Source of the DNA: Hornefia porci | Lineage (GTDB): Bacteria; Bacillota; Clostridia; Peptostreptococcales; Anaerovoracaceae | NCBI RefSeq assembly: GCF_001940235.1 | Contig: NZ_MJIE01000001.1 | Location: 62,001-126,000, forward strand | Direction of reading: 5' to 3' | Length of the DNA stretch: 64,000 nucleotides | Shown: positions 1 through 8,113 of the stretch, piece after piece | Position numbering within the stretch: the first letter of the stretch is position 1 | Layout of the letters: every line of letters starts with the position of its first letter | The notes under the pieces: generated by a model | The model's input: only the letters and a program-made list of their open reading frames with translations | Databases searched by the model: none | What the model was told of the DNA's origin: nothing | Made by a program: the position numbers and the translations under genes

Positions 1-2
1 AC

Positions 3-227
3 ATCACGAAAATCACCGGATATATCAAAGGCGGGTGTTCTCCGGTGGGAATGAAGAAGCTTTTTCCCACCGCGATTGACGCGACGGCGGAGGCGTTCTC
101 TGAGATCGGCGTCAGTGGAGGGAAAATCGGTCTGCAGATGGAGCTTCCGCCCCGTGAGCTTGCGGCGCTTGTTAACGCGGCGTTTGCGGATCTTACAAAG
201 GAAGAGAGACCGGAGGCGGTTCGATGA
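3..227 (+). CDS. ybaK: YbaK/EbsC-type Cys-tRNA(Pro) deacylase, C-terminal part
   Basis: The frame is open from the window edge, so only the last 74 residues are present. They read [19 protein letters not shown] and then a GKIGLQ segment, which match the C-terminal half of the YbaK/EbsC family. These proteins hydrolyse Cys-tRNA(Pro) formed by mischarging ProRS, in the cytoplasm. The GGCSP stretch lies in the conserved substrate pocket of the family. The stop codon overlaps the next start by four bases (ATGA), so the gene is probably cotranscribed with the dehydratase genes that follow. The 5' part lies outside the window. The family call is confident, the exact substrate less so. Confidence 0.85.
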   Translation: MTKITGYIKGGCSPVGMKKLFPTAIDATAEAFSEIGVSGGKIGLQMELPPRELAALVNAAFADLTKEERPEAVR

Positions 228-1510
228 ACGACACCGTAAGAAAATTCGGCGGCAAGATGACGGAGCTTGTCCGGTCGGAGCATCCGGTGGCAGCGCGTAA
301 GACGCTTGCTCTCGTGTTCCGCGCCTATGGCGACGCGGTGCGATTTTCCTCCGGCGGTGAGCTGCTTCCCGCTCGCAGATACGTGATGGGATTCTGTAAC
401 AAAAAAATGGCCGCATCGATCGCCCGCCCCGAAAGAGCGGCGGTTGTCAGCCTCTTTACGCCCTGTGAAATCTTTGAAGCTCTGGGGATTCCGGTGATGG
501 TGCCGGAAGGACTGAGCTGCTATATGACGGCTTCCGGGTGCGACAGAGTCTTTCTGGAGAAGGCTGAGGAATGCGGCGTGCCGGAAACTCTTTGTTCCTA
601 CCACAAAATGCTCATCGGCATGGCGGAAACCGGGGTGCTGCCGAAGCCCCGGATGATCGTGAACACCACTATGGTCTGCGACGCCAACCAGCTGTCTTTC
701 CGGTATCTGGCGGAGTATTTCGATGTGCCGCATCTGGTGCTGGATGTTCCGGACGCCTGCAGCGCCGGGAACATCCGTTATCTCAGCGATCAGCTCCGTA
801 GCATGAAGGATTTTGTGGAAAAACACAGCGGAAGGGCTCTGGATGAAGGGAAATTCCGCAGAACCATGCTCCGCGCCTCGGAAACGCTGGAAAACTACCG
901 CCGCTGCCTTTCGCTGAAATCGGTGCGGTATGAATCCATCCGAATGACGTATCACATGATGGACGCGCTCGCGCTGCATCCCTTTCTGGGCACGGAGGAA
1001 GGCCTTAAATATACGGAAATGCTGAAGAAGCAGCTGGCCCGTCTGCCGCTGCTGCAGCCCGGTGAGAAACGGCGTTCGCGGATCCTGTGGGTGCATATGA
1101 TGCCCTACTGGCAGGATTCCATCAGCGATATGTTCCGATATCATGCGGATGCAGAGGTGGTCTGCTGTGATGTGACCTTTGATAATTATTCGGTTCTGGA
1201 TCCGGAGCAGCCGTATGAATCGCTGGCGCGGCAGATGCTGCAGAATTCCCTGAACGGGCCGTCGGAGAGACGGATCCGCAGGGTGCTGAAGCTGGCGCAG
1301 AAGATGGAAATCGACGGAATCGTCTATTTCTGCCACTGGGGCTGCAAGCAGACGCTGGGGGCTTCGGCAATGGCGAAGGAGGCGTTTGAGCGGGCGGGAT
1401 TCCCTACGCTGGTGCTGGACGGGGACGGATGCGATACGAGAAATGTGCAGGACGGCCAGATGATGACGCGCATGGGAGCCTTCCTGGAACAGTTGGAGGC
1501 TTTGCGATGA
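224..1510 (+). CDS. 2-hydroxyacyl-CoA dehydratase (HgdB/FldC-like) subunit
   Basis: A 428-residue protein of the HgdA/HgdB family (COG1775), whose members use an iron-sulfur cluster to remove water from 2-hydroxyacyl-CoA or carry out other low-potential reductions. Candidate cluster ligands are C81 (in TPCEIF), C124 (in ETLCSYHK) and C370/C374 (in FCHWGCK), the usual positions for the three conserved cysteines. The start is the ATG overlapping the ybaK stop. The stop overlaps the next ATG by four bases. That gene encodes a second family subunit fused to the ATP-dependent activator, so the two genes form a complete system. No CoA-transferase or acyl-CoA dehydrogenase is adjacent, so the substrate is unknown. 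A double-cubane cluster protein (DCCP-like) role is an alternative. Confidence 0.82.
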   Translation: MNDTVRKFGGKMTELVRSEHPVAARKTLALVFRAYGDAVRFSSGGELLPARRYVMGFCNKKMAASIARPERAAVVSLFTPCEIFEALGIPVMVPEGLSCYMTASGCDRVFLEKAEECGVPETLCSYHKMLIGMAETGVLPKPRMIVNTTMVCDANQLSFRYLAEYFDVPHLVLDVPDACSAGNIRYLSDQLRSMKDFVEKHSGRALDEGKFRRTMLRASETLENYRRCLSLKSVRYESIRMTYHMMDALALHPFLGTEEGLKYTEMLKKQLARLPLLQPGEKRRSRILWVHMMPYWQDSISDMFRYHADAEVVCCDVTFDNYSVLDPEQPYESLARQMLQNSLNGPSERRIRRVLKLAQKMEIDGIVYFCHWGCKQTLGASAMAKEAFERAGFPTLVLDGDGCDTRNVQDGQMMTRMGAFLEQLEALR

Positions 1511-3192
1511 TTGGATTTACATGTAAATACGCACCTGTCGAGCTGCTGGCCGGTTTTGGAGCGGAAACCGGGCTGCTGAATCTGGAGGCGGAGAATTTTG
1601 ATTATGCGCAGAATCTGACTCATATGAATATGTGCAGTCATATCAAGGCACTGCTGGAAGAGGTTCATCGCGAGGGCATCCGGGAGCTGCTGCTGGTGGA
1701 CTGCTGCGACAGTATGCGCCGGGCGGCCGATATCCTGAAGGAAAGGCTGGATTTCTGCTTTCTGCTTGACCTGCCCCATAACGACGACGCCTGCGCCAGA
1801 CGGCACCTCTCGGAGGAACTGATGCGCCTTGCGCGGGAGTATCAGGCGTACAGCGGAAAAGCCTTTGATTTCGAACGGTTTCGCGAGTCTTTTACAGGGG
1901 CGGACAGAGACGTCAGCGGGGATTTCATCGCGGTCATGGGAGCGCGGATGGGTGCCCGGCAGTTCGAGAATCTTTCAAAGTCAGTTCCCATGCGTCTGGA
2001 GGACTTTACCTGCAACAGCAACCGCTCCATGAGTCCGCCGCCCGCCGCGCCGGCCGATACAACGACCGGCGAAGAATCCGCGGCGGTCCCGGTCATGAAT
2101 ATGGAGTCACTGATGGAGTGGTATGCAGGAGAACTCCTTGCGCAGATTCCCTGTATGCGGATGGCAGATATAAAACGACGCAGAGAAATCACGGAATCAC
2201 CAAATCTGAGAGGTATCATATATCATACAGTCAAGTTTTGCGATTATTACGGATTCGAATATGAAATGATCCGACGCAATGTTTCTGTACCCGTTATTAA
2301 AATCGAAACGGACTTCACCATGCAGTCTCTGGGACAGCTGTCCACGCGAATCGGCGGTTTTCTGGAAAGCATGGGGATTGGAAAGGAGGCTATCGTGACA
2401 GGAGAAGGCAGATATTACGCGGGCATCGATTCCGGTTCCACTACCACAAATGTGGCAGTACTGGATCGGCAGGGAGAACTCGTGGATTATGCGATTGTCC
2501 GCACCGGCGCCAAAGCGCAGCGGGGTGCGCAGAAGGCCCTCGACGCCCTTCAGATTCCGGCGGAAGAGATTGCTGTCATCGTAGCTACCGGATATGGCCG
2601 CCAGAATATTGACTTCGCAGACGCCTGCATCACAGAGATTACCTGCCACGCAAAGGGCGCCCGGCACCTGGATCCGGGAATCCGTACCATTATCGATATC
2701 GGAGGGCAGGACAGCAAGGTCATTCTTCTGGATGACGGCGGAAATGTGGCGAATTTCGCGATGAACGACAAATGTGCGGCGGGAACCGGCCGCTTTCTGG
2801 AAAATATGGCAAAGGTTCTGGAAACCGACCTGGACGGAATGAGCCGGGCGGGGCTCAGCTGGGAGGAAGATCTGACGATTTCCAGTATGTGTACGGTTTT
2901 CGCCGAGTCGGAGGTCGTATCGCTTATTGCGGACAACAAAGCCGTTTCTGACATTGTTCACGGTCTGAACAAATCGGTGGCGGCCAAGACCATGAATCTT
3001 GTGAATCGCGTGAAGGGCCGGGGTCGGTATATGATGACCGGCGGCGGCGCCAGAAACCGCGGCGTGGTCGGCTGCCTCGAGGCGATTCTGGGAGAAAAAA
3101 TCTCCGTTCCGGAAATTCCGGATCTGTGCGGTGCGATCGGCGCCGCGCTGTTCGCGCTGGAGGCCGCAGAGCAGAAAGGGGGAGACTTATGA
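1507..3192 (+). CDS. Fused 2-hydroxyacyl-CoA dehydratase subunit and ATP-dependent activase
   Basis: A 561-residue protein starting at the ATG that overlaps the previous stop; an upstream in-frame start at 1429 is inside the preceding gene. Residues 1-300 look like a complete small HgdA/B-type subunit with cysteines C6 (TCKYAPVELL), C43 (MCSHIK) and C245 (KFCDYYG), ending in the family signature QLSTRIGGFLES. Residues about 303-561 are a full activator (HgdC/BadF/BcrA type ASKHA ATPase): GIDSGSTTTN phosphate loop, DIGGQDSK, and the two cysteines that bridge the activator [4Fe-4S] cluster (KCAAGTGRF and MCTVFAESEV). A stand-alone activator is about 260 residues, so this is a true fusion. It should use ATP to inject a low-potential electron into the dehydratase. 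A Pro/Thr-rich stretch near residue 180 is odd inside the first domain. Confidence 0.83.
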   Translation: MIGFTCKYAPVELLAGFGAETGLLNLEAENFDYAQNLTHMNMCSHIKALLEEVHREGIRELLLVDCCDSMRRAADILKERLDFCFLLDLPHNDDACARRHLSEELMRLAREYQAYSGKAFDFERFRESFTGADRDVSGDFIAVMGARMGARQFENLSKSVPMRLEDFTCNSNRSMSPPPAAPADTTTGEESAAVPVMNMESLMEWYAGELLAQIPCMRMADIKRRREITESPNLRGIIYHTVKFCDYYGFEYEMIRRNVSVPVIKIETDFTMQSLGQLSTRIGGFLESMGIGKEAIVTGEGRYYAGIDSGSTTTNVAVLDRQGELVDYAIVRTGAKAQRGAQKALDALQIPAEEIAVIVATGYGRQNIDFADACITEITCHAKGARHLDPGIRTIIDIGGQDSKVILLDDGGNVANFAMNDKCAAGTGRFLENMAKVLETDLDGMSRAGLSWEEDLTISSMCTVFAESEVVSLIADNKAVSDIVHGLNKSVAAKTMNLVNRVKGRGRYMMTGGGARNRGVVGCLEAILGEKISVPEIPDLCGAIGAALFALEAAEQKGGDL

Positions 3193-3809
3193 CAGTTTTA
3201 TTCGGATATCTGGCTGCCCTGGTGGCCATCGGTGCGCTTGTCCTGTTCAAGGGGCGGGACCTGTTCCGCCCGGCGATTTCCATTGTGGCGTTTGTTATTG
3301 TGTTCAGCGCTTATACCGGATATGCGGGGACGGATTCTCAAAATCTGATTATCGGTGCGCTGGCCGGTCTGGTCGCCGCACTGCTGTCCGGCTTCGTCCT
3401 GATGCTGGGCGTCTTTGTCAGCGGAATGATTGCAGGTCTCGGAGCCGCCTCACAGCTGATCCGCTGGCTTCCGGCAGATATTGCGGAGCATCGGATTCTT
3501 GTAACTGCCGTAATCGCCGTAATCGTGGGAATTCTGGCCGTGAAATGCCTGGATCCGCTGGTCACGGTTTCTACTGCGGCCATCGGAGCGGTTCTGGTGG
3601 GACTTCCCTGCACATACATGGTGATGAATCTTACCTCTCTGACAAAGAATATTTCGACGGAGCCCTTCGACACGATGCGCAATCTGAATCAGGCCATGTT
3701 CGGCGACTTTATGACACAGCAGACCATGATCATCACAGCAGTGACCGGCATTCTGTTCATCATCGGCATGGTGGTACAGTTTCGGACCAATGATTCCGTC
3801 CGCAGATGA
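3189..3809 (+). CDS. DUF4203 (TMEM198-like) multi-pass membrane protein
   Basis: A 206-residue, very hydrophobic protein with about seven membrane segments, resembling the DUF4203/TMEM198 group; no bacterial function is established for it. I see no catalytic motif. Its ATG overlaps the activase stop (ATGA) and GGGGGAGAC lies just upstream, so it is translationally coupled to the dehydratase/activase pair. That coupling may mean it serves the same process, but this is inference. The ORF can be extended upstream to 3126, but that part lies inside the activase gene and is not needed. Confidence 0.65.
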   Translation: MTVLFGYLAALVAIGALVLFKGRDLFRPAISIVAFVIVFSAYTGYAGTDSQNLIIGALAGLVAALLSGFVLMLGVFVSGMIAGLGAASQLIRWLPADIAEHRILVTAVIAVIVGILAVKCLDPLVTVSTAAIGAVLVGLPCTYMVMNLTSLTKNISTEPFDTMRNLNQAMFGDFMTQQTMIITAVTGILFIIGMVVQFRTNDSVRR

Positions 3810-3856
3810 GGCGGAGGTTTGAGTGATGATTGCCGCCTGATGACGAGTATCGGACT

Positions 3857-3921
3857 GCCGGCCGCCGGCGAGGATTGGGCCGACGCCAGACGTGTGCATT
3901 ACGTTTCGGCCGGCCGCCGGC
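3857..3921. repeat. Two direct copies of a 13-bp GC-rich element
   Basis: GCCGGCCGCCGGC occurs at 3857-3869 and again at 3909-3921, in the 189-base gap between the DUF4203 gene and the next gene. Each copy is nearly palindromic, so the transcript could fold strongly here. No run of T follows, so it is not a standard terminator. Confidence 0.5.
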
Positions 3922-3932
3922 CGGCGCGAGAC

Positions 3933-3962
3933 TTGCGAATTGCGGTATTATTGTGGTACTAT
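3933..3962 (+). promoter_or_regulatory. Sigma-A type promoter for the export protein
   Basis: TTGCGA at 3933-3938 and TACTAT at 3957-3962 are separated by 18 bases, and the start codon follows 36 bases later. This fits a new transcription unit after the dehydratase operon. Confidence 0.45.
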
Positions 3963-3998
3963 GGTACTGTACGAAAATCTCTCAGGGGGAAAGACAAA

Positions 3999-4448
3999 AT
4001 GAAACTGGTTTTTTATACGCTGGCGGTTTCCATGGCTCCTGTAGTGGAGCTGAGAGGCGCGATACCTATGGCCGTTGCCGCCGGCATGGACATCTGGAAA
4101 GCGTATATTATCGCGGTACTCGGAAATATGATTCCGGTACCGTTCATCATCATATTTATTCGCAGTATTTTTAAGTGGATGAGAACAAAAAGCCCCCGAC
4201 TGAACCGACTGGTGAGCCGGATGGAAGCTAAGGCTGATTCCAAGGCAGCCACTGTTCAGAAATATGAAAAACTGGGATTATTTATTCTGGTTGCAATTCC
4301 GCTGCCGGGAACCGGCGCATGGACCGGCGCTCTGGTCGCGGCCATGATGGATATGCGGTTACGGGCCGCGGTTCCGATGATTCTTTTAGGCGTTATGGCT
4401 GCCGGCATCATTGTCTCAATGATCGTTCTGGGTGTCGTAAGTATCTGA
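3999..4448 (+). CDS. Small multidrug export (Sm_multidrug_ex, COG2426) membrane protein
   Basis: A 149-residue membrane protein with the family landmarks VVELRGAIPMAVA near the N-terminus and a glycine/proline-rich IPLPGTGAWTGALVA in the middle, as in the COG2426 'putative small multi-drug export' group. The transport role of this family is weakly supported, so the name should be read as a family label. The ATG at 3999 is chosen because it has a CAGGGGGAAAG ribosome site, whereas the upstream extension to 3819 reads through the GC-rich repeat. About four membrane helices flank a short basic cytoplasmic loop (SPRLNRLVSRMEAKAD). Confidence 0.75.
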   Translation: MKLVFYTLAVSMAPVVELRGAIPMAVAAGMDIWKAYIIAVLGNMIPVPFIIIFIRSIFKWMRTKSPRLNRLVSRMEAKADSKAATVQKYEKLGLFILVAIPLPGTGAWTGALVAAMMDMRLRAAVPMILLGVMAAGIIVSMIVLGVVSI

Positions 4449-4520
4449 GGCAGCCCCCCAGGAACAACTCCGCCGGTGACCGCGTCGCAGGAGCGGGAAC
4501 GGACGCAGGCAATTTGTGTA

Positions 4521-4578
4521 AAAAAAGAGGGCTGGCCAGTGGCGATTTATGTTGTAAATCGCCCGGATGGGACAGCCC
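4521..4578 (-). terminator. Rho-independent terminator after crotonase
   Basis: On the minus strand a stem pairs GGGCTG with CAGCCC (4529-4534 and 4573-4578). It encloses a perfect 9-bp stem GGCGATTTA/TAAATCGCC (4541-4563), and a run of seven T follows at 4520-4526. It lies about 100 bases past the crotonase stop. Confidence 0.75.
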
Positions 4579-4676
4579 GTTTCAGATCTCTGTTATATTT
4601 CTCTGTTATATTAATAATTCTGGTGCATCAGGCCGGCGGCGTTGTCAGCCGTTTGTCTGATGATGGGCAGGAGAAA

Positions 4677-5453
4677 CTAACGTTTTTTCCACTCGGGAGC
4701 GCGTTTCTCCAGGAATGCGGCCATGCCTTCCTTCTGGTCTTCGGAGCCGAAGCAGACGGTGGTGGCTTCTACTTCCAGCTGGCTGGCGGATTTCAGATCC
4801 ATATCGAAGCCGTTGTTGATGGCGATTTTCGCCTGGGCGACTGCAATCGGAGCTTTGGAGGCGATGGTGTTCGCCAGCTTTTCTGCAGTTTCCATCAGCG
4901 CATCCGGTTCGACGACTTTTTCGACAAGACCGATACGGAAGGCTTCTTCCGCGTTAATCATTTCAGCGGAATAAATCAGATACTTGGCCATGCCTTTGCC
5001 GACCAGTCTGGACAGTCTCTGGGTTCCGCAGAAGCCAGGAATGATTCCGAGACCGACCTCCGGCTGACCGAATTTTGCTTTGGAGGAAGCGATTCTGATA
5101 TCACACGCCATAGCCAGCTCGCATCCGCCGCCGAGAGCGAATCCGTTGACTGCCGCGATAAACGGCTTGGGCATCTGGTCGATGGTGTTCATGACCTTGT
5201 GTCCGGCCTGCATCATGGCTCTTCCTTCAACGGCGTTCAGTTTGCTCATCTGCGCGATGTCAGCGCCGGCAACAAAGGCTTTGCCCTCGCCGGTGACAAT
5301 CACGGCTTTCACAGCATCGTCGGCTTCGATTTCCTTCAGCGCATCCGCCAGTTCTGCAAGAACATCGGTATTCAGTGCGTTCAGCGCTTTCGGACGATTG
5401 ATGGTCAGATAACCCAGGTTTCCTTTGACTTCATATTTAATGTTTTCGTACAT
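4677..5453 (-). CDS. crt: Crotonase / short-chain enoyl-CoA hydratase
   Basis: A 258-residue enoyl-CoA hydratase/isomerase family protein, most like clostridial crotonase, which converts (S)-3-hydroxybutyryl-CoA to crotonyl-CoA in butyrate-type metabolism. The oxyanion-hole and catalytic segments are clear: AFVAGADIAQM, NGFALGGGCELAMACD, and FGQPEVGLGIIPGFCGTQRL with the two expected glutamates (in GGGCE and GQPE). The length is normal. Its ATG follows AAAGGGAGT on the minus strand. It stands alone, with its own promoter and terminator; no hbd, thl or bcd genes are next to it. A different enoyl-CoA substrate is possible. Confidence 0.88.
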   Translation of the reverse strand: MYENIKYEVKGNLGYLTINRPKALNALNTDVLAELADALKEIEADDAVKAVIVTGEGKAFVAGADIAQMSKLNAVEGRAMMQAGHKVMNTIDQMPKPFIAAVNGFALGGGCELAMACDIRIASSKAKFGQPEVGLGIIPGFCGTQRLSRLVGKGMAKYLIYSAEMINAEEAFRIGLVEKVVEPDALMETAEKLANTIASKAPIAVAQAKIAINNGFDMDLKSASQLEVEATTVCFGSEDQKEGMAAFLEKRAPEWKKR

Positions 5454-5499
5454 GGTTAAGACTCCCTTTCCTGTATAGAAGTTTATCGACTCTGTTAAT

Positions 5500-5528
5500 A
5501 ATATATCATTTCACAGGCGCTTTTTCAA
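5500..5528 (-). promoter_or_regulatory. Promoter for crotonase
   Basis: Read on the minus strand, TTGAAA (5523-5528) and TATATT (5500-5505) are separated by 17 bases. This is a good sigma-A match 47 bases before the start codon. Confidence 0.6.
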
Positions 5529-5598
5529 GAGGGGCGCCACGGAAACCGGCAAGGTTATAAGGTGAGCTGTGAGGTGTTCGGTACAAACCGGCGCGGGC

Positions 5599-6267
5599 TC
5601 AGCGGAAACGGGTCCGGAGAGGCGCCGGTGAAATCGTGCCGGGTTTCGGCGTATCGTCTGAGAATATCAGCAGCAGCCGGCCTGCGGAAAAGAGGAGCGA
5701 TGCGGCGGAGGCGGTGATTTCATTGCTGACGCCCAGTGAGGTGTCGTCTCGGAGGGTATACTTTGTGAGAGGATATTTCACACCCCGGAGAGTGAGATCT
5801 TCCACAGAGCCGCCGTAGGCGATAAGCCCCATGTACCGGTATTTGTTCCGCGGAATATCATAACGTCCCGGCTCCAGCATGGAAACGCGGTTGTATCCGT
5901 CAACAAAGGCAAGTTCGTGCAGCTTGCCGCAGTATTTGGCTAAAAGTCCGATATTCCCCATAGTGTGGTCGAAGCGGCCGCCGAGTCCTCCGAGAATAAT
6001 GATGTTCTCGCCGCCTTCCGATACGGCAAGATCCAGTGCGGCTTCACTGTCGGTCATATCCTTTTCCATGGGAAGGCGGATTACCTCACGATTTTCCGGC
6101 AACTGTCCGGAATCGTAGTCTCCAATAAGCAGATCGGGGGTCAGTCCCAGAATTCCGGCAATTTCCAGACCGCCGTCCGCGCAGATAACGCAGTCGTACT
6201 GACTCTGGCATATATCAATGTAATTCAGGCCCTCAACATGGGCAGTGACAATCAGAAAATTTTTCAT
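5599..6267 (-). CDS. thiN: Thiamine diphosphokinase
   Basis: A 222-residue thiamine pyrophosphokinase, which transfers pyrophosphate from ATP to thiamine to make the cofactor ThDP. The family motifs are in order: CADGGLEIA, LIGDYDSG, KDMTDSEAALDLA and GGLGGRFDHTMGNI, with acidic residues for Mg-ATP. The C-terminal beta domain ends in a basic tail. I use the ATG at 6267 because AAGGAG precedes it by seven bases; a GTG at 6282 in the same frame lies before that site. In many Firmicutes thiN sits beside rsgA and rpe, but here it stands alone. ThDP would be needed by the indolepyruvate oxidoreductase encoded later in the window. Confidence 0.9.
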   Translation of the reverse strand: MKNFLIVTAHVEGLNYIDICQSQYDCVICADGGLEIAGILGLTPDLLIGDYDSGQLPENREVIRLPMEKDMTDSEAALDLAVSEGGENIIILGGLGGRFDHTMGNIGLLAKYCGKLHELAFVDGYNRVSMLEPGRYDIPRNKYRYMGLIAYGGSVEDLTLRGVKYPLTKYTLRDDTSLGVSNEITASAASLLFSAGRLLLIFSDDTPKPGTISPAPLRTRFR

Positions 6268-6287
6268 TGCGGGCTCCTTCACCTATG

Positions 6288-6317
6288 ATTCTACAATATG
6301 TCAGAGCCTGTGTCCAA
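6288..6317 (-). promoter_or_regulatory. Possible promoter for thiN
   Basis: On the minus strand TTGGAC (6312-6317) and TAGAAT (6288-6293) are 18 bases apart, just before the ribosome site. The match is moderate. No thiamine riboswitch is visible in the short leader. Confidence 0.4.
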
Positions 6318-6494
6318 TATCGTTTTCCGACTAAAATCGACTTTCTGCGACTTCTTACGACTTTTTACGGAATTATTACGGAATAGTGCGGTGCTCATTG
6401 AACAAATAATAACAATTTCTCTGTCCACTTTTCTTTTCATGAGAAATGCTGAACAAAATGTATAAAAATAAATTGGTCGAATCTAAAAAAACGG

Positions 6495-6523
6495 TTCACA
6501 TCAGGCGGTTTTTCGTATATAAT
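6495..6523 (+). promoter_or_regulatory. Promoter for the DUF975 gene
   Basis: TTCACA (6495-6500) and TATAAT (6518-6523) have 17-base spacing and lie 30 bases upstream of the start. The 286-base gap between the divergent thiN and DUF975 starts is AT-rich and holds three near-repeats of CGACTT around 6335-6365, but otherwise nothing I can assign. Confidence 0.6.
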
Positions 6524-6553
6524 GGCAATAGTATTTGAAATGGGGGTACAGGA

Positions 6554-7765
6554 ATGAATTATTACATTATCAATGAGCCCTGCGGCGCCATTCGGGCGAA
6601 CGCGAGGCAGCTTATGAACAACAACTGGATTCAGGTTGTCCTGGGGGTGGCGCTGTATTATGTGCTACTGGCCATGGTACCGGAATTCTTTCAGAATTGT
6701 GTTTCCTTCGGAGCAATTACACAGTGGAACGGATATCTGCAGCAGAACCAGACGGTTTCGGTAATCGCGGCGTTCTATCAGATGTTCTTCTCCGGCGTGT
6801 TCGTCGCAGGACTTTGCTCCTTCCTTTTGTATTTTGTAAGACTCAGGGATATCAATCCGGGATACATTTTCAATGGATTTGAATACTATCTGAAAACATT
6901 TCTTCTGATGATTGTTATGTGCGTCTTCATCGTTTTATGGTCGCTTCTGCTGATTGTCCCCGGAATAATCGCAGCGTTCCGATACAGCCAGTGCTTCTAT
7001 GTTCTGGCAGATGATCCGAAAAAGGGCATTATGCAGTGCATTAATGAGAGCAAGCAGATGATGACGGGGAACAAAATGAAGCTTTTCCTGCTGGATCTGT
7101 CATTCATTGGATGGCTTCTGCTGTCTGCGATTCCCATGGCAGTTCTGATGGGGATCTTCCAGCCGGATGATAATACGATATCGTATTTTGTGATCATGTT
7201 TGTCGGCATGATTCCGGTATACTTCCCGATTGCTTATATGCAGACGGCGGATACGATTTTCTATGAAATGCTGACCGGCCATATGAGAGCGGCGGATACA
7301 ACATCGCACAGGCCGTTTAATGAGGCTGATTACTACTGGAATAATGGTGGAGGAAACGGACCGTCCGGAAACGGAGATAACGGATATCGGCAGGCAGCGG
7401 GGACGCCGCAGCAGTCGCAGGGAGTGCCGCAGCAGCCGCAGGGAGTGCCGCAGCAGCCGCAGGGAGTGCCGCAGCAACCGCAAGGAGTGCCGCAGCAGCC
7501 GCAGGAAGTGCCGCAGCAGCCGCAGGGAGTGCCGCAGCAGTCGCAGGGGACACCATCAATGCGGCCGCTGGAACAGGATTCGTGGGGAACGTCGGCGGCA
7601 CAGTCAGCGCCGACGGAACAGCCGACAGCAGCGCCGGCGGAACAGCCCGCACCGACAGAGCAGCCGACAGCAGCGCCGGCGGAACAGCCCGCACCGACAG
7701 AGCAGCCGACAGCAGCACCGACGGAACAGCCTGCGCCGACAGAACAGCCGACAAAAACTGAATAG
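6554..7765 (+). CDS. DUF975 family membrane protein with repetitive Pro/Gln tail
   Basis: A 403-residue protein. Residues 1-235 form about five membrane segments typical of DUF975 proteins, including LLLIVPGIIAAFRYSQCFYVLADDP and the ECINESKQMM-like segment (CINESKQMMTGNK). The family has no defined function. After residue about 282 the protein turns into tandem repeats: seven heptapeptides of the GVPQQPQ type, then three 14-residue units of PTEQPTAAPAEQPA plus a partial copy. Such tails are usually disordered and may span or bind the cell wall. The start follows GGGGGTACAGG. A strong terminator lies 45 bases after the stop, so this is a single-gene unit. Confidence 0.75.
   Translation: MNYYIINEPCGAIRANARQLMNNNWIQVVLGVALYYVLLAMVPEFFQNCVSFGAITQWNGYLQQNQTVSVIAAFYQMFFSGVFVAGLCSFLLYFVRLRDINPGYIFNGFEYYLKTFLLMIVMCVFIVLWSLLLIVPGIIAAFRYSQCFYVLADDPKKGIMQCINESKQMMTGNKMKLFLLDLSFIGWLLLSAIPMAVLMGIFQPDDNTISYFVIMFVGMIPVYFPIAYMQTADTIFYEMLTGHMRAADTTSHRPFNEADYYWNNGGGNGPSGNGDNGYRQAAGTPQQSQGVPQQPQGVPQQPQGVPQQPQGVPQQPQEVPQQPQGVPQQSQGTPSMRPLEQDSWGTSAAQSAPTEQPTAAPAEQPAPTEQPTAAPAEQPAPTEQPTAAPTEQPAPTEQPTKTE
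7400..7735 (+). repeat. Two in-frame coding tandem repeats in the DUF975 tail
   Basis: At 7400-7546 there are seven 21-bp units (consensus codons for GVPQQPQ), and at 7610-7735 three 42-bp units (PTEQPTAAPAEQPA). Both keep the reading frame, so copy number can change without breaking the gene. Confidence 0.85.
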
Positions 7766-7810
7766 ATGACAACAGCGCACGGCGCTGACCGTTGAAAAAT
7801 TGAATGCTAA

Positions 7811-7840
7811 AATCCGCAGCCGGAAACTGCGGATTTTTTT
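7811..7840 (+). terminator. Rho-independent terminator after DUF975 gene
   Basis: AATCCGCAG and CTGCGGATT form a 9-bp stem with a short loop, and a run of seven T ends the element. Confidence 0.85.
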
Positions 7841-7927
7841 GACACGGTGTTAATACCGGGATGAGTAGAGCGCAAGCAGATAGTACAGTGGAATGTTTTC
7901 GGGCGGCATGTGTGAGGCGAATGCGCG

Positions 7928-7968
7928 AAAAAACGGCGGAATCTCTGATTTCAGGAAACCGCCGTTTT
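7928..7968 (-). terminator. Likely terminator for serA
   Basis: A 10-bp stem AAAACGGCGG/CCGCCGTTTT (7930-7939 with 7959-7968) encloses a smaller CTGA/TCAG hairpin. On the minus strand six T in a row end the stem. It lies about 145 bases beyond the serA stop. Confidence 0.6.
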
Positions 7969-8113
7969 AAAATGCATGCAATTCGTTTTTTGATTTTCCG
8001 GGCAGGCGCACCGTTCGCCGGCTCGTTTCATAGGTTCGAACTGCGCCGGGGGTGCATGCAGTCGTTCGCCGGCTCGCATTATGTGCCCGTTTCCGAGCCT
8101 CTCGCGGGAGTTT

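Larger units (their letters stand above)
7766..8113. other. 348-base intergenic region
   Basis: It holds two terminators (7811-7840 plus strand, 7928-7968 minus strand) and two direct copies of CGTTCGCCGGCTCG at 8012-8025 and 8063-8076. I see no convincing gene; the short open frame starting at 7861 lacks coding character. Confidence 0.6.
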
